Shown in pieces: positions 15,462-24,537 of a DNA stretch of 42,473 nt. The notes beneath the pieces were generated by a model, which saw nothing but the letters and a program-made list of their open reading frames with translations, did no database searches and was not told the origin of the DNA. This stretch comes from Planctomycetota bacterium (GTDB taxonomy: Bacteria > Planctomycetota > Phycisphaerae > SM23-33): assembly GCA_009908915.1 (NCBI GenBank), contig JAAAOJ010000041.1, positions 1 to 42,473 on the forward strand. Direction: 5' to 3'. The stretch's first letter is position 1, and each line of letters starts with the position of its first letter. A program made the position numbers and the translations under genes.

Positions 15462-15499
15462 TAGCAGTCCGTCTAGACATGCTAGACATGCTAGACATG
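15462..15499 (+). repeat. TAGCAGTCC head with 9-bp tandem repeats, locus 3
   Basis: TAGCAGTCCGTCT overlaps three perfect copies of CTAGACATG (15473-15499). It lies four bases after the hydrolase stop. The remaining gap to 15597 shows nothing further. Confidence 0.65.
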
Positions 15500-15597
15500 G
15501 ACCGCATCGCCAGGCCAAGGCACGTTCTTACAGATGGGCTTCCCAGTGGCCGCGGCTGCCGGAACCGTTCAGCCTACTTGAGTTGTCGCGGATTGTC

Positions 15598-16326
15598 CTA
15601 TCCGACCTTGCCGATGCGGATGTCCAGTTCCGAACGCTTCTGCAGCCGATCCCTCGTACCATCCTTGATCCACAGGATGCGATCTGACTTGTCGAGCATC
15701 TTGTGGTCGTGGGTGGCGGTAATGACCGTCACGCCGTGGTTGTCGCACAGGTTACGGAGGATGTTGATGATATCCTCGCCGGTATGCAGGTCAAGGTTGG
15801 CCGTCGGCTCGTCGGCGAGCATGATCGTCGGCTCCATGGCCAGCCCGCGGGCGATGGCCACACGCTGCTGCTGGCCGCCGGAGAGCTCATCCGGCCGGTG
15901 GTGGAGGCGGTCGCCCAGACCGACCTCGGTGAGCACCTCGGCGGCGCGCTGCTCGGCGTCGCTGTTGCTGTAGCCGGCAAACTGCAACGGCAGCATGACG
16001 TTACGCAGGGCCGTCAGCGACATGATCAGGTTGAAGCTCTGGAAGATGTAGCCGATATGGTGGTTGCGGAAATAGGCCAACTGCAGCGACGTCTGCTTCG
16101 TCAGGTCAACGCCGCCGATCTTGACCGTGCCCCCGCTGGGCTTGTCCAACGCGCCGATCATGTTGAACAGGGTGCTCTTGCCCGAGCCGCTGGGTCCCAT
16201 GACCGAGAGATACTCGCCGCGATGCACGTCGAGGTCCATGTCGTGAAGGGCGTAGACCTTCTGGTTGCCCATCTTGTAGACCTTGTCGAGGTCGCGGCAT
16301 TCGATGATGACGGATTGACTGCTCAT
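15598..16326 (-). CDS. ABC transporter ATPase (LolD/MacB type), last gene of the export operon
   Basis: A 242-residue ATPase: Walker [11 protein letters not shown]-loop IFQSFNL, signature LSGGQQQR, Walker B IMLADEP, then the D-loop and the switch histidine in ITATHDH. The short length and sequence fit the MacB/LolD/FtsE group, which powers mechanotransmission permeases rather than solute import. It starts 21 bases after the OPT-like gene and is the seventh and last gene of the operon. It probably pairs with one of the two FtsX-type permeases encoded upstream; the operon's other ATPase (23731-24522) is clearly a different subfamily member. Confidence 0.95.
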   Translation of the reverse strand: MSSQSVIIECRDLDKVYKMGNQKVYALHDMDLDVHRGEYLSVMGPSGSGKSTLFNMIGALDKPSGGTVKIGGVDLTKQTSLQLAYFRNHHIGYIFQSFNLIMSLTALRNVMLPLQFAGYSNSDAEQRAAEVLTEVGLGDRLHHRPDELSGGQQQRVAIARGLAMEPTIMLADEPTANLDLHTGEDIINILRNLCDNHGVTVITATHDHKMLDKSDRILWIKDGTRDRLQKRSELDIRIGKVG

Positions 16327-16347
16327 GGTTCGTTGCTTTTCCTGTGA

Positions 16348-18384
16348 TCAGAAGGGGCTCTGGATCACCGCTTTCTTCAGGAAGTTGATGCCGACGGCAA
16401 GGACGGTAATCAGGCCCATGCCGCACGTGAACCCGGCCGCCACGACCGGAATGTACTGTCGCCACTTGAGGCCCATCCTGCGCTGGAAGTAGAACCGCCC
16501 GATGCATGCACCGATGAACTGTGGCAGAATCACGTGTGGCAGGGTGTTGTTCAGCCCTCGCAGGATACCGTAAATCAGCATGATCGGCAGACGCAGGAAG
16601 TACAGGACGAAGAAGATGACCAACCCGAACAGGGCGCCGGCGCCGAGATACCTCGGGTTGAACGCCTCCTCAAAGGGACTGTAACGTCCAAGCGTCGAGG
16701 TAAAGACCAGCGACTGCTGGGCGGCGTTCAGTTCCCACATGCGCTCGGCATAGGGGTACTGCGGGCCGGGAATCGGCGCCAGCGACCAAATGAACTGGCC
16801 GAAGAGAATCGTTGCCAGCATGACGATCGGCACGAGGATAAGTTCGGCCTTCCAGACGGACCAGAACTTGGTGCCGGTCAACTCGGCCTGCCGATAGAAG
16901 ACCGTTCGTCGACCGTATTGGGCCATGGGCAACGGCAGAAACCATATGTCGACCCCCCCTCGATAGCCGGAGAGGATAAACGCCGCCTCCTTGACCAGCG
17001 GAATCTGGACGACCTGACCGGCAAGGCCCTCAAGGCGCGCCGTGACGTAGCTGATCAGCGGCGTGTAGAGGAAGGCGAAAAACACCAGGACGCCCATGAC
17101 ACGCGGATGCCAGTCGATGAGGTAGCCGCTCAGCAGGACGTAGGACAAACTGGTGAAGATGTACGACCCGACGGTGAGGGACGTCGGCATATCGCCTCGG
17201 CCCGGTGGGGGGCCGGTGTAGTCGTTGTCGTCGGTGATCGACTCGCCGGACTCCAGGGCCAGTCGCTCTTTGCGCTGCTGCTCGCGTTTCCGCTTGCGTA
17301 TGCCCACGCCAACCTGCCAGAAGCCGGCGATGGCAATCGCGATGGCGATACCCATGCCGAAGCTGAAGTAGAAGTCAAAGAGGTTGTGGTACAGCGTGGC
17401 GACGGTTTCATCGCTGGTCTGCCAACTCGGAAGCAGCCCATTGGGATAAAGGAAGAACGCGTTGCCAATCGCCATCAGCACCAGGCCGATGAAACTGCCC
17501 AGCATAGCAAAATACGGCAGGACCATACCCATGACTAACTGGCCGAGATTCAGGCTCATGCCCGTCGCCACAGCCGGCAGGACACTGGAGGTCTTCGTCG
17601 TCCAGTCCACAAATGGAATCGGGATGAAGGTAATCGGCTCGTCGAACAGCGCGCTGGTGATCGCCGGCACGGCCATGTAGATCGCGCCGAAGCCCAGCCC
17701 GAGTATGCCGCCGATGCTGAAGACCCGCCATCGCCAGTTGCCGCGGTCCTCGGTATCGCGGCGGCCACGCTGCGACTCTTCTTCCTGCTGCTCGGCCAGA
17801 GCCATGATGCCCTGGGCGCCGACAGGAGCCATCGGGAACGGAAGTCTTTCGAGATCACTTGCGATTCGGAACAGGCCGTAACTCAGAATCGTCGAGTTGA
17901 TACGGCCCATGACCAGGTGGAAAATACTCACACCCACGGCGGCATACCACGCCGGATGGAAGAACGACCGCTGGGCGAGGACGTCGGGGTCGCTCGGAGC
18001 CCACCACCGGGGGATCTGGTCGGCAAAGCCCATGCCCGTCGCCGCCCGCGACTGCACGAAGAACTGGTTCCAAAGCAGGCCCTGGTTTTTCAGCATCATC
18101 ACCGCACCCGCCATGTAGAACAGCACGAACAGTTCGGCCTTCGTCAGGTTCTTGTGGGCGCGACGTGCGACTTCCAGGAACAGAATAACGGTCACCCACT
18201 GAGCGGCCTGGCCGACGCCAACGCCGGCAAGCAACTGCATGTAGATGGCCCCGGGCACCATGAGCATCGCCACAAAGAGGGCGCCGACCAGCGAGGACCA
18301 GTTGAAGCCGTCCTCGAACGTGTCGGGCACGTCCATCATGTCGCGGAACTGCTCAAGCTCCTTGTCGATGCGAGCCGAGCTCAT
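16348..18384 (-). CDS. Polytopic membrane protein, OPT-like (DUF6785-like)
   Basis: A 678-residue integral membrane protein with about 13-15 hydrophobic segments, beginning MSSARIDKELEQFRDMMDVP, with a charged cytosolic loop around residues 355-390 (KRKREQQRKERLALE). Size and layout recall the oligopeptide transporter (OPT) superfamily and the DUF6784/6785 proteins of planctomycetes; I cannot confirm the family by eye. Its ATGA start overlaps the stop of the giant permease gene by 4 bases, so translation is probably coupled and the two proteins are likely made in similar amounts. Its place between two ABC components suggests it is a membrane partner of the same machine, perhaps the actual transport pore. 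Confidence 0.75.
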   Translation of the reverse strand: MSSARIDKELEQFRDMMDVPDTFEDGFNWSSLVGALFVAMLMVPGAIYMQLLAGVGVGQAAQWVTVILFLEVARRAHKNLTKAELFVLFYMAGAVMMLKNQGLLWNQFFVQSRAATGMGFADQIPRWWAPSDPDVLAQRSFFHPAWYAAVGVSIFHLVMGRINSTILSYGLFRIASDLERLPFPMAPVGAQGIMALAEQQEEESQRGRRDTEDRGNWRWRVFSIGGILGLGFGAIYMAVPAITSALFDEPITFIPIPFVDWTTKTSSVLPAVATGMSLNLGQLVMGMVLPYFAMLGSFIGLVLMAIGNAFFLYPNGLLPSWQTSDETVATLYHNLFDFYFSFGMGIAIAIAIAGFWQVGVGIRKRKREQQRKERLALESGESITDDNDYTGPPPGRGDMPTSLTVGSYIFTSLSYVLLSGYLIDWHPRVMGVLVFFAFLYTPLISYVTARLEGLAGQVVQIPLVKEAAFILSGYRGGVDIWFLPLPMAQYGRRTVFYRQAELTGTKFWSVWKAELILVPIVMLATILFGQFIWSLAPIPGPQYPYAERMWELNAAQQSLVFTSTLGRYSPFEEAFNPRYLGAGALFGLVIFFVLYFLRLPIMLIYGILRGLNNTLPHVILPQFIGACIGRFYFQRRMGLKWRQYIPVVAAGFTCGMGLITVLAVGINFLKKAVIQSPF

Positions 18385-21300
18385 GCCTGGGCCTCCTTCC
18401 CATCAGACGCCGTCAGGCCACCCGTGCCCTTGGCTTCGGCGGCGAAGGCCTCCGGTTCAATGCTTTTGCATGGCAACTCGTCCCACATCTCCAGCGTCCT
18501 CTCACGGTACTTCTCCATGACCTCCGTCGGCAGCGATCGCCAGATCAGCAACTGCTTCCGCAGGTCGTTGATAAACAGTCGGTTCGAACGCTGCCAGTCG
18601 CCACTCGTGCCGCTGGTACGAACGATCATGATGCGGACCTCGTCAATGCCCTCGATATCGCTCGGCTGCGAGAGCAGGGCAAACCGCTGATTCACACCAA
18701 GGTCGAACGGCGCCAGGGCCACGTCAGCCTGGAAACCAAGCATGTCGGTCTCCTCCTGGCGGAATATGTGGCAGTTCGTGGTGGCGAAACATCCGATCGA
18801 TGTGTCGCTGAAGTTCTCGAAGTGTTCTTCGAGGAAGCTCACTACGCCGGTGATATCGTAAGTGGAAACCGTAAATGGGAAGACCAGGTCATACAGGTCG
18901 TCCTTGGGTTTTGGAATCCGCCAGCGGCGTTGAATGCCCGGGTTGGCCGAGCGACTGGCCTTGACGGCCGGATAGATCGTGCTGACCAGCACCGTCCCCA
19001 TGACGATGACAATCGTCACGATGGCGTTGGTCGAGCTGTAATTCATGGTCGGCACGGACAGCCAGCCCATCGAGCTCATCCAGCCCAGCAGCACGGCCAC
19101 CACCTGTCCCAGCAGATAGCCGCCCATGCCGCCGACGACGGCGTAGATGCTCGCTTCGGCGAAGAATAGGCTCGCCACGTGCGGCGGGGCCAGACCCAGC
19201 GAACTGAACGTGTAGATCTCGCGTTCACGGTCGCTGACGCTGCCCAGCAGGGTCGCGAAGATAATCAGGCCGCCCAGCAGGACCGGCACGAGCAGGTCCC
19301 GCCAGCCGCTGGCACGCGTCAGCGACGTGAAGATCAGACGCTCGACGCCGCCGCGATGCCCGACGTACGTTGGCAGACGTGTCACCGTGGAGATGCTCTC
19401 CGAGAGGTCCTCAATCGCACTGCTGTCGTGGGGGTAGACCGTCAGCGACCGAATCTCGCCTCCCATGTCTTGGGCGACGGCCGGGCCGAGGACCACCACG
19501 CGGTCATAGTTGTAGTTGATGAAAGTCGCACTGGCGACACTGGGCGTCTCGCCGAGCAGTTGCGGCTCGCCTTCCTGCTGAAACGCGCCCTGTTCACCAC
19601 CGGAGGCCTGGTAATCCACCGGCACCATGCTCGATCCTTCCAGCATCGCATAGCTGCTCAGCTGGGGGCTGATGGTTCCGGCGTAGATCATCTCATGGCC
19701 GGCGACCAGCAGCCGGCGCTTGCCGACGTCGTGGGACGTCAGGCCGAACCTGGCGTTCAGGGTTTCGTTGAGGAACACGCCGTTGGTCTTCAGCAGGTTC
19801 GTGTCGCCATGGAAGAGGGATGCTAGCTCCCGCTGACGCGTCGTGCCGTCCTTGCGGGCACTGATGTCGCGTATGTCCAGGCCGATGGCGGCACTGGCAT
19901 CGACGACGACCTCGCCGTCCGTGTCAGCAATGGCAAAGCCGAAGCCGGCGCTCCGCTGGGCCTGGCTGGTGTCATCCGCGGTGGGCGCCACCCAGTAGCG
20001 CGGGACGACATCGGCCTGCCCGGCAAGATAGCCTCGCACCATGTCGTTGACGCCCTCGCCGATTGGGTTCCACAACTGGTGTCGCACCAGGACGCGCGGC
20101 GTTGCGCCGCTCATCGGGCTCTCGGCTGTCTTGCGGTTGCCCCATTGGCTGCCGAAGCTGGCAAAGGTGAGAATCGTGAAGGTCAGCAACACGACGGTGA
20201 TGGCCGTCAGCAGCGTCCGCAGGGGGCGCCGCCGCATGGTCGAAATGCCCATGTTGACAGCCGCCAGCATTGTCGACAGTCGCGAGACGTCGGCGCTGTG
20301 GACCGTCGTCGCCAGGCCCTGCATCTTCTTGAGCTCCGTCTGCAACTTGCGAACCATGATGAAGATCACAAGGCAGCTCAGCAGGATGATCGCGAAGGCC
20401 AGAAAGATGATAATCGGCGTGGTGGCAATCTTGAACGCCGGGTTGACCAGGAACAGGATAGCAAAAGTCAGTAGAAAGAAGAATGTGAACCATCCGATCT
20501 GGCGGTAGATGTGTGGCGTGCCGATCAGCAGACGCTCGAGCGCGAAGGCGAACGGCATCGACAGCAGCAACAGCAGCACAACGGCCGTGACAAGGTCGTT
20601 CATGACGCCGACCAGCGGGATGTAGACGTCGCGTGAGTAATCCGTCGACGCTGCCAGCGACCCGCAGAACTGGTCCGTGCTCATATCGCGCTCGAGCTGT
20701 GCAGGCAGATCAATGGTCTCGATCGTCACGCGGTTGGTCGCCGTCTTGATGGCCTCGCGGTCCTCGCGGTTTATGCCGGCGGCATTGAGCGCATCGTCGG
20801 CGAGGTCCTCGCTCTTGCCCATCAGCACTTCCAGCGAGGCCTGGTTGATGCGACGTTCACGCAGGACGCGCAGGCGATATTGGTTCAATACGCGCAGGTC
20901 ATGCTCGGTGATCAGCGGCGTGAACGGGTGCTCGAAGGGGTCTTCGAAGCTGATGCCTTCACCCCGGTAACCCTCCGGGCTGTTTGTGTTGTCCAGCATG
21001 ACCAGGCCGGCCTTGTTGAACAGCTTGAAGCCCTCTGTGGCGATCGGGCCGAAGATCGTCACAATGTTCTCGTACTCGCAGAGTAGGTGATGGTTGGCAC
21101 GGATAGGGCTGGTTGAGTTGGCGTGCATGGCGATGGTCTCGATGCCGCCACGGTCAAAGCCGTATCCCACAAGTGTTTTGAGCTGGCATTCCGTGAGGAT
21201 GATCGCCGCGCGGTTGAGATCCTCCACCTGCAGGGACGCCTGGTCGGTGACAAAGGTGATCAGGCCGCGCGTACCGTCAAACTTGGCCGCCAGGGCAAGC

Positions 21301-23738
21301 GGACTGTCATAGGTGGTCTTGCTGACCACCGGCAGGCCGAAGGCGCCGTTGACGTCGGTCATGACGCGGATCGGCCAGCAGAAGCCCGGCGGAACCAGGC
21401 TGAGTTCGCCCGCATCGAACATGCCGCCCGTGGGACTGGGCAGCAGGGAGACCACGGCGTGTCGCACGGGGAAGTCGGGCATGGCGCTGCCGCCGCCCGC
21501 CCGGCGGACACTCGGACCGGTTGGCGTGATGCCGTCGAAGGACGTATCGGCGAACCGTGCGTCGGTCTTGAGTTTCGCATCGAGGCTCGGGGCGGCAGCC
21601 AGACGATGGAAGAACGCAATGAACTCGTCGACCTGGGCCAGGAGGGTCGCGCTGTCCAGCGCCTCGGTGGTGTCGGTCGGCTGGCCTTGGCGGGGTCGCG
21701 GATCCAGGACGGTTACGACCGACATGTTCGGCACTCCGAACAGCCGGGCCGCAGCACCGCTGGTGACCAGCATGCCTGGCGAGAAGATCCTCGGATCGGC
21801 GTAGTTCTGGGAGATCGGCCGGCCGTCGAAGTGTCTCAGCTCGCCGGCAGCTTCCATCGTCTTGTGGATGTTCTCCATCGCCGGCAGCGTCGTCTGGCCA
21901 TATTCGCCGATCCGGTCTCTGTTCAGCGGCGCTGAGTCGTCGCCATGCATGAACGTCCAGCGTTTCCGCGCGTCGCCGAGACTCATCGACAGGTGAAGGA
22001 TGGCGCGGGTGCTGTTGGCCGGCTTGCCGATACGCTTGGCGAGTGCCTCGCCCTGGCTGACTTCGTCCAGCAGGACATCCAGTTCGGTCATCCGGCGGTC
22101 CATCAACTGGACGGTTGCCTCGATGAGTTCATCGAAGCGATTCGGCGTGATCCGCATGAGACGTTCGCGGAAAGACTCTTGCGGCGTGCCGGCCTCGGGG
22201 TCGGCCGCGAAGGTCGTGCGCTGGACCGCTTTGCCTTCGGCATTGCGGATCCAGATCTTGCGTTCGGGATCGATGTGTGCGAAAAGCTCCTCGACGGTCT
22301 CACGCTTGTAGACGTCGAGTTCCTTGTGGATGACGCGTTCCAGCGTATTCCATGCGAGATCCGTTGCGTGGAGTCGGCTTTCCTCAACCCGCAGCATGTT
22401 CTGCTTTTCGGTCATGGCTTGGACGCGCTGCTCGATCTGCTCCTCGGTATAACCCTCCGCCAGGCCGGTACGTTCCAGCTCGCTGATTTCCTTATCGAGT
22501 GTGTGGATGCGGTTACGTATGGGGGTGAGCTTGTCGAGAATTCGTCCAGACCGAAGCTTGGCCTCCTGCTTGAAAATCCGCTTGGCCTCGTTCTTGTATT
22601 CCTCGACACGGTCGGCCTGGTCGGGGCTCAGCGTGCCCATGTCGATGTTGAACATGTCAGGTTGGGAAAGGATGAGTCGGACGGTCTTGACGAATCGCTT
22701 CTCGGTTTCCAGGGACTCGCGCCGCTCGGCAAGCGACATCTCCGGATCGCCGTATTCACGATAGGCGGTGGCGTAGAACTGCCGGGCGCCCATGTGGTTG
22801 AGTGTCTGCCCGTCAAAGAAGCACAGGACGGTGGTCCGTTTCGGCGGATTGTTCCGCAGGGCCTCGGCCATCTTCAGCAGGCCGGCGATGTTGGCGGCAT
22901 CTCGTGCCCCGGGCGAGAGTTCCGGCACCTCGCCGAAGCTGTCCAGCGGGGCGGCCAGGACCAGCGTTTCCGTCGTGATGTCCGTGCCCTTGACGACGGC
23001 GATGAGGTTCCGCCCACGGAGCTGTTTCCACTCGACGGCGGCCTTGATCGTCAACTCGCGCGATTCGCTGCGGAGGCCGAGCGTCTCGGCGAGTTCCGGG
23101 GTGACGTAGAATCGCGGCAGGTTGGCCGGCATGTTAATGTGCTGGTACGGATTGGGCGCCGGCTTCTCCGAGCCGATGAAAACGACGGCCCGGGCGCCGA
23201 GAGCGAAGCTCTTGAGCCAGTTCGTGCGACTGTCGAGGTCCATGACGACGATACGGTCCTGCGGGATGCGACTGCCGTACTCCGGCATCGTGCCGCGACC
23301 GACGTACATCGTCTTGGCCGTAATGCCCTCCGCGGGCGTGATCGCACCGAGCAGCAGGTTCGGCCGGCAGGAATAGAAGCCGTCCTTCTGCGTGTACGTT
23401 GCCTCGCCGTCGGAAAGCTCGCACTCGCTGAGAACGTGCTGGACGACCGGAAACGATTGTTCATAAAGGGCGAACTGCCCGAAGGCCGGGTCGGTCGCCT
23501 CGGCGGCAAAGCCGATTTCCTTGAGGCGTTTCTCCACGTATGCCGCGGCGGCCAGGCTGCCGTTTTCATAACCGGCGAGGCGGTGACTGTTCTTGGTCAG
23601 CTCGGCCAGATCGACCTGGAACTGTGTGTCGGCTGCATCCGCCGCAGCGGCGGGCCCATCGGCGGGGAGGCTCTGGGCCCCTGCGACCAATGCGACAACA
23701 AGGCTCGCGGCGATGAGGAGACCACTGCGTTTACTCAT
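18381..23738 (-). CDS. Giant FtsX/MacB-type permease fused to an inactive M28-peptidase-like domain
   Basis: A 1785-residue protein. A signal/anchor segment (LLIAASLVVALVAGAQ) is followed by an M28-like domain. SHRLAGYENGSLAAAAYVEKRL is the family entry, a PA-like insert lies at about 135-220, and the core at about 258-330 reads LAAPLDS, GARDAANIAG and CFFDGQT. In active M28 enzymes these are HxD, the GxxD block and EE; here the first histidine and both glutamates are replaced, so it should not hydrolyse peptides. A helical region and a second extracytoplasmic region follow. The first transmembrane group starts near 1050, a MacB-like periplasmic domain spans about 1195-1500, a second transmembrane group about 1500-1640, and a cytosolic tail ends the protein. 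Start ATG 23738 has GGAGG upstream and overlaps the ATPase gene by 8 bases. Confidence 0.85.
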   Translation of the reverse strand: MSKRSGLLIAASLVVALVAGAQSLPADGPAAAADAADTQFQVDLAELTKNSHRLAGYENGSLAAAAYVEKRLKEIGFAAEATDPAFGQFALYEQSFPVVQHVLSECELSDGEATYTQKDGFYSCRPNLLLGAITPAEGITAKTMYVGRGTMPEYGSRIPQDRIVVMDLDSRTNWLKSFALGARAVVFIGSEKPAPNPYQHINMPANLPRFYVTPELAETLGLRSESRELTIKAAVEWKQLRGRNLIAVVKGTDITTETLVLAAPLDSFGEVPELSPGARDAANIAGLLKMAEALRNNPPKRTTVLCFFDGQTLNHMGARQFYATAYREYGDPEMSLAERRESLETEKRFVKTVRLILSQPDMFNIDMGTLSPDQADRVEEYKNEAKRIFKQEAKLRSGRILDKLTPIRNRIHTLDKEISELERTGLAEGYTEEQIEQRVQAMTEKQNMLRVEESRLHATDLAWNTLERVIHKELDVYKRETVEELFAHIDPERKIWIRNAEGKAVQRTTFAADPEAGTPQESFRERLMRITPNRFDELIEATVQLMDRRMTELDVLLDEVSQGEALAKRIGKPANSTRAILHLSMSLGDARKRWTFMHGDDSAPLNRDRIGEYGQTTLPAMENIHKTMEAAGELRHFDGRPISQNYADPRIFSPGMLVTSGAAARLFGVPNMSVVTVLDPRPRQGQPTDTTEALDSATLLAQVDEFIAFFHRLAAAPSLDAKLKTDARFADTSFDGITPTGPSVRRAGGGSAMPDFPVRHAVVSLLPSPTGGMFDAGELSLVPPGFCWPIRVMTDVNGAFGLPVVSKTTYDSPLALAAKFDGTRGLITFVTDQASLQVEDLNRAAIILTECQLKTLVGYGFDRGGIETIAMHANSTSPIRANHHLLCEYENIVTIFGPIATEGFKLFNKAGLVMLDNTNSPEGYRGEGISFEDPFEHPFTPLITEHDLRVLNQYRLRVLRERRINQASLEVLMGKSEDLADDALNAAGINREDREAIKTATNRVTIETIDLPAQLERDMSTDQFCGSLAASTDYSRDVYIPLVGVMNDLVTAVVLLLLLSMPFAFALERLLIGTPHIYRQIGWFTFFFLLTFAILFLVNPAFKIATTPIIIFLAFAIILLSCLVIFIMVRKLQTELKKMQGLATTVHSADVSRLSTMLAAVNMGISTMRRRPLRTLLTAITVVLLTFTILTFASFGSQWGNRKTAESPMSGATPRVLVRHQLWNPIGEGVNDMVRGYLAGQADVVPRYWVAPTADDTSQAQRSAGFGFAIADTDGEVVVDASAAIGLDIRDISARKDGTTRQRELASLFHGDTNLLKTNGVFLNETLNARFGLTSHDVGKRRLLVAGHEMIYAGTISPQLSSYAMLEGSSMVPVDYQASGGEQGAFQQEGEPQLLGETPSVASATFINYNYDRVVVLGPAVAQDMGGEIRSLTVYPHDSSAIEDLSESISTVTRLPTYVGHRGGVERLIFTSLTRASGWRDLLVPVLLGGLIIFATLLGSVSDREREIYTFSSLGLAPPHVASLFFAEASIYAVVGGMGGYLLGQVVAVLLGWMSSMGWLSVPTMNYSSTNAIVTIVIVMGTVLVSTIYPAVKASRSANPGIQRRWRIPKPKDDLYDLVFPFTVSTYDITGVVSFLEEHFENFSDTSIGCFATTNCHIFRQEETDMLGFQADVALAPFDLGVNQRFALLSQPSDIEGIDEVRIMIVRTSGTSGDWQRSNRLFINDLRKQLLIWRSLPTEVMEKYRERTLEMWDELPCKSIEPEAFAAEAKGTGGLTASDGKEAQA

Positions 23739-24522
23739 GCTCTTCGCCTCCAATGGCGCCGGTTTCAACTTGGATTTCATGTTGTTCAGCGATGCGCTCG
23801 ATTCCGCCGTCGCGGATCCAGAAGATCCGGTCGGACAGCTTGATGAGGCGGTGGTCGTGCGTCACGCACAGGATGGTCACGCCATGCTCCTTGTTCAGGC
23901 GGACGAGCAGCTCGTGGATTTCCTGACCGGTTTTCAGGTCGAGGTTGCCGGTCGGCTCGTCGCAAAGCAGGATCATGGGGTTATTGGCCATCGAACGGGC
24001 AATGGCGGTTCGCTGCTGCTGGCCGCCGGACATCTCGATGGGCTTGTGGAACCAGCGTTCCTTCAGGCCCACCAGGTCCAGCAACCGCATGCCGCGCTCA
24101 CGGGCCTCGTCCGGGTCCACGCCCGCAAAGGCCATCGGCACGGTGACGTTCTCGATACAGGTCATGTACTGAACAAGGTTGTAGGTCTGGAAGATATAGC
24201 CGATCTTCCGGCAGCGGAGGAAGGCCAGTTCGACCGCGTTGAGTTGCGCGACGTCGACCTCATCAATGAAGACGCGGCCGGCGGTGGGACTGTCCAGCCC
24301 CCCGATCATGTTAAAGAAGGTGCTCTTGCCCGAGCCGCTGGGCCCGAGGATCGAGATGAACTCGCCGCGGTGGACTTCCGAGTCGATCCCTCGCAAAGCC
24401 TTGGTTGTGACCTCGCCCATGATGTAGTGCTTCTTCAGATCACGGGTTCGGATGATAACCGGCTTCTCTTCGTCGGGCCTGCCCGTCGCCGGGGCGGTTG
24501 ATGTGGTGGTGCTCTCTTCCAT
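23731..24522 (-). CDS. ABC transporter ATPase (LolD/MacB type), fourth gene of the operon
   Basis: A 263-residue ATPase with Walker [11 protein letters not shown]-loop IFQTYNL, signature MSGGQQQR, Walker [13 protein letters not shown] and switch CVTHDHR. The first ~20 residues ([18 protein letters not shown]) are a disordered acidic/threonine-rich tail. It belongs to the MacB/LolD group. Its gene starts 15 bases after the 589-class permease gene and overlaps the giant permease gene by 8 bases, so it sits between the two permeases and could serve either. Confidence 0.95.
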   Translation of the reverse strand: MEESTTTSTAPATGRPDEEKPVIIRTRDLKKHYIMGEVTTKALRGIDSEVHRGEFISILGPSGSGKSTFFNMIGGLDSPTAGRVFIDEVDVAQLNAVELAFLRCRKIGYIFQTYNLVQYMTCIENVTVPMAFAGVDPDEARERGMRLLDLVGLKERWFHKPIEMSGGQQQRTAIARSMANNPMILLCDEPTGNLDLKTGQEIHELLVRLNKEHGVTILCVTHDHRLIKLSDRIFWIRDGGIERIAEQHEIQVETGAIGGEEHE

Positions 24523-24537
24523 TGCGGACCTTCCGTG

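Noticed and set aside
21945..23843. Plus-strand open frame of 632 codons opposite the giant permease
   Set aside because: Antisense shadow; the minus-strand gene has domain matches and coupled starts.
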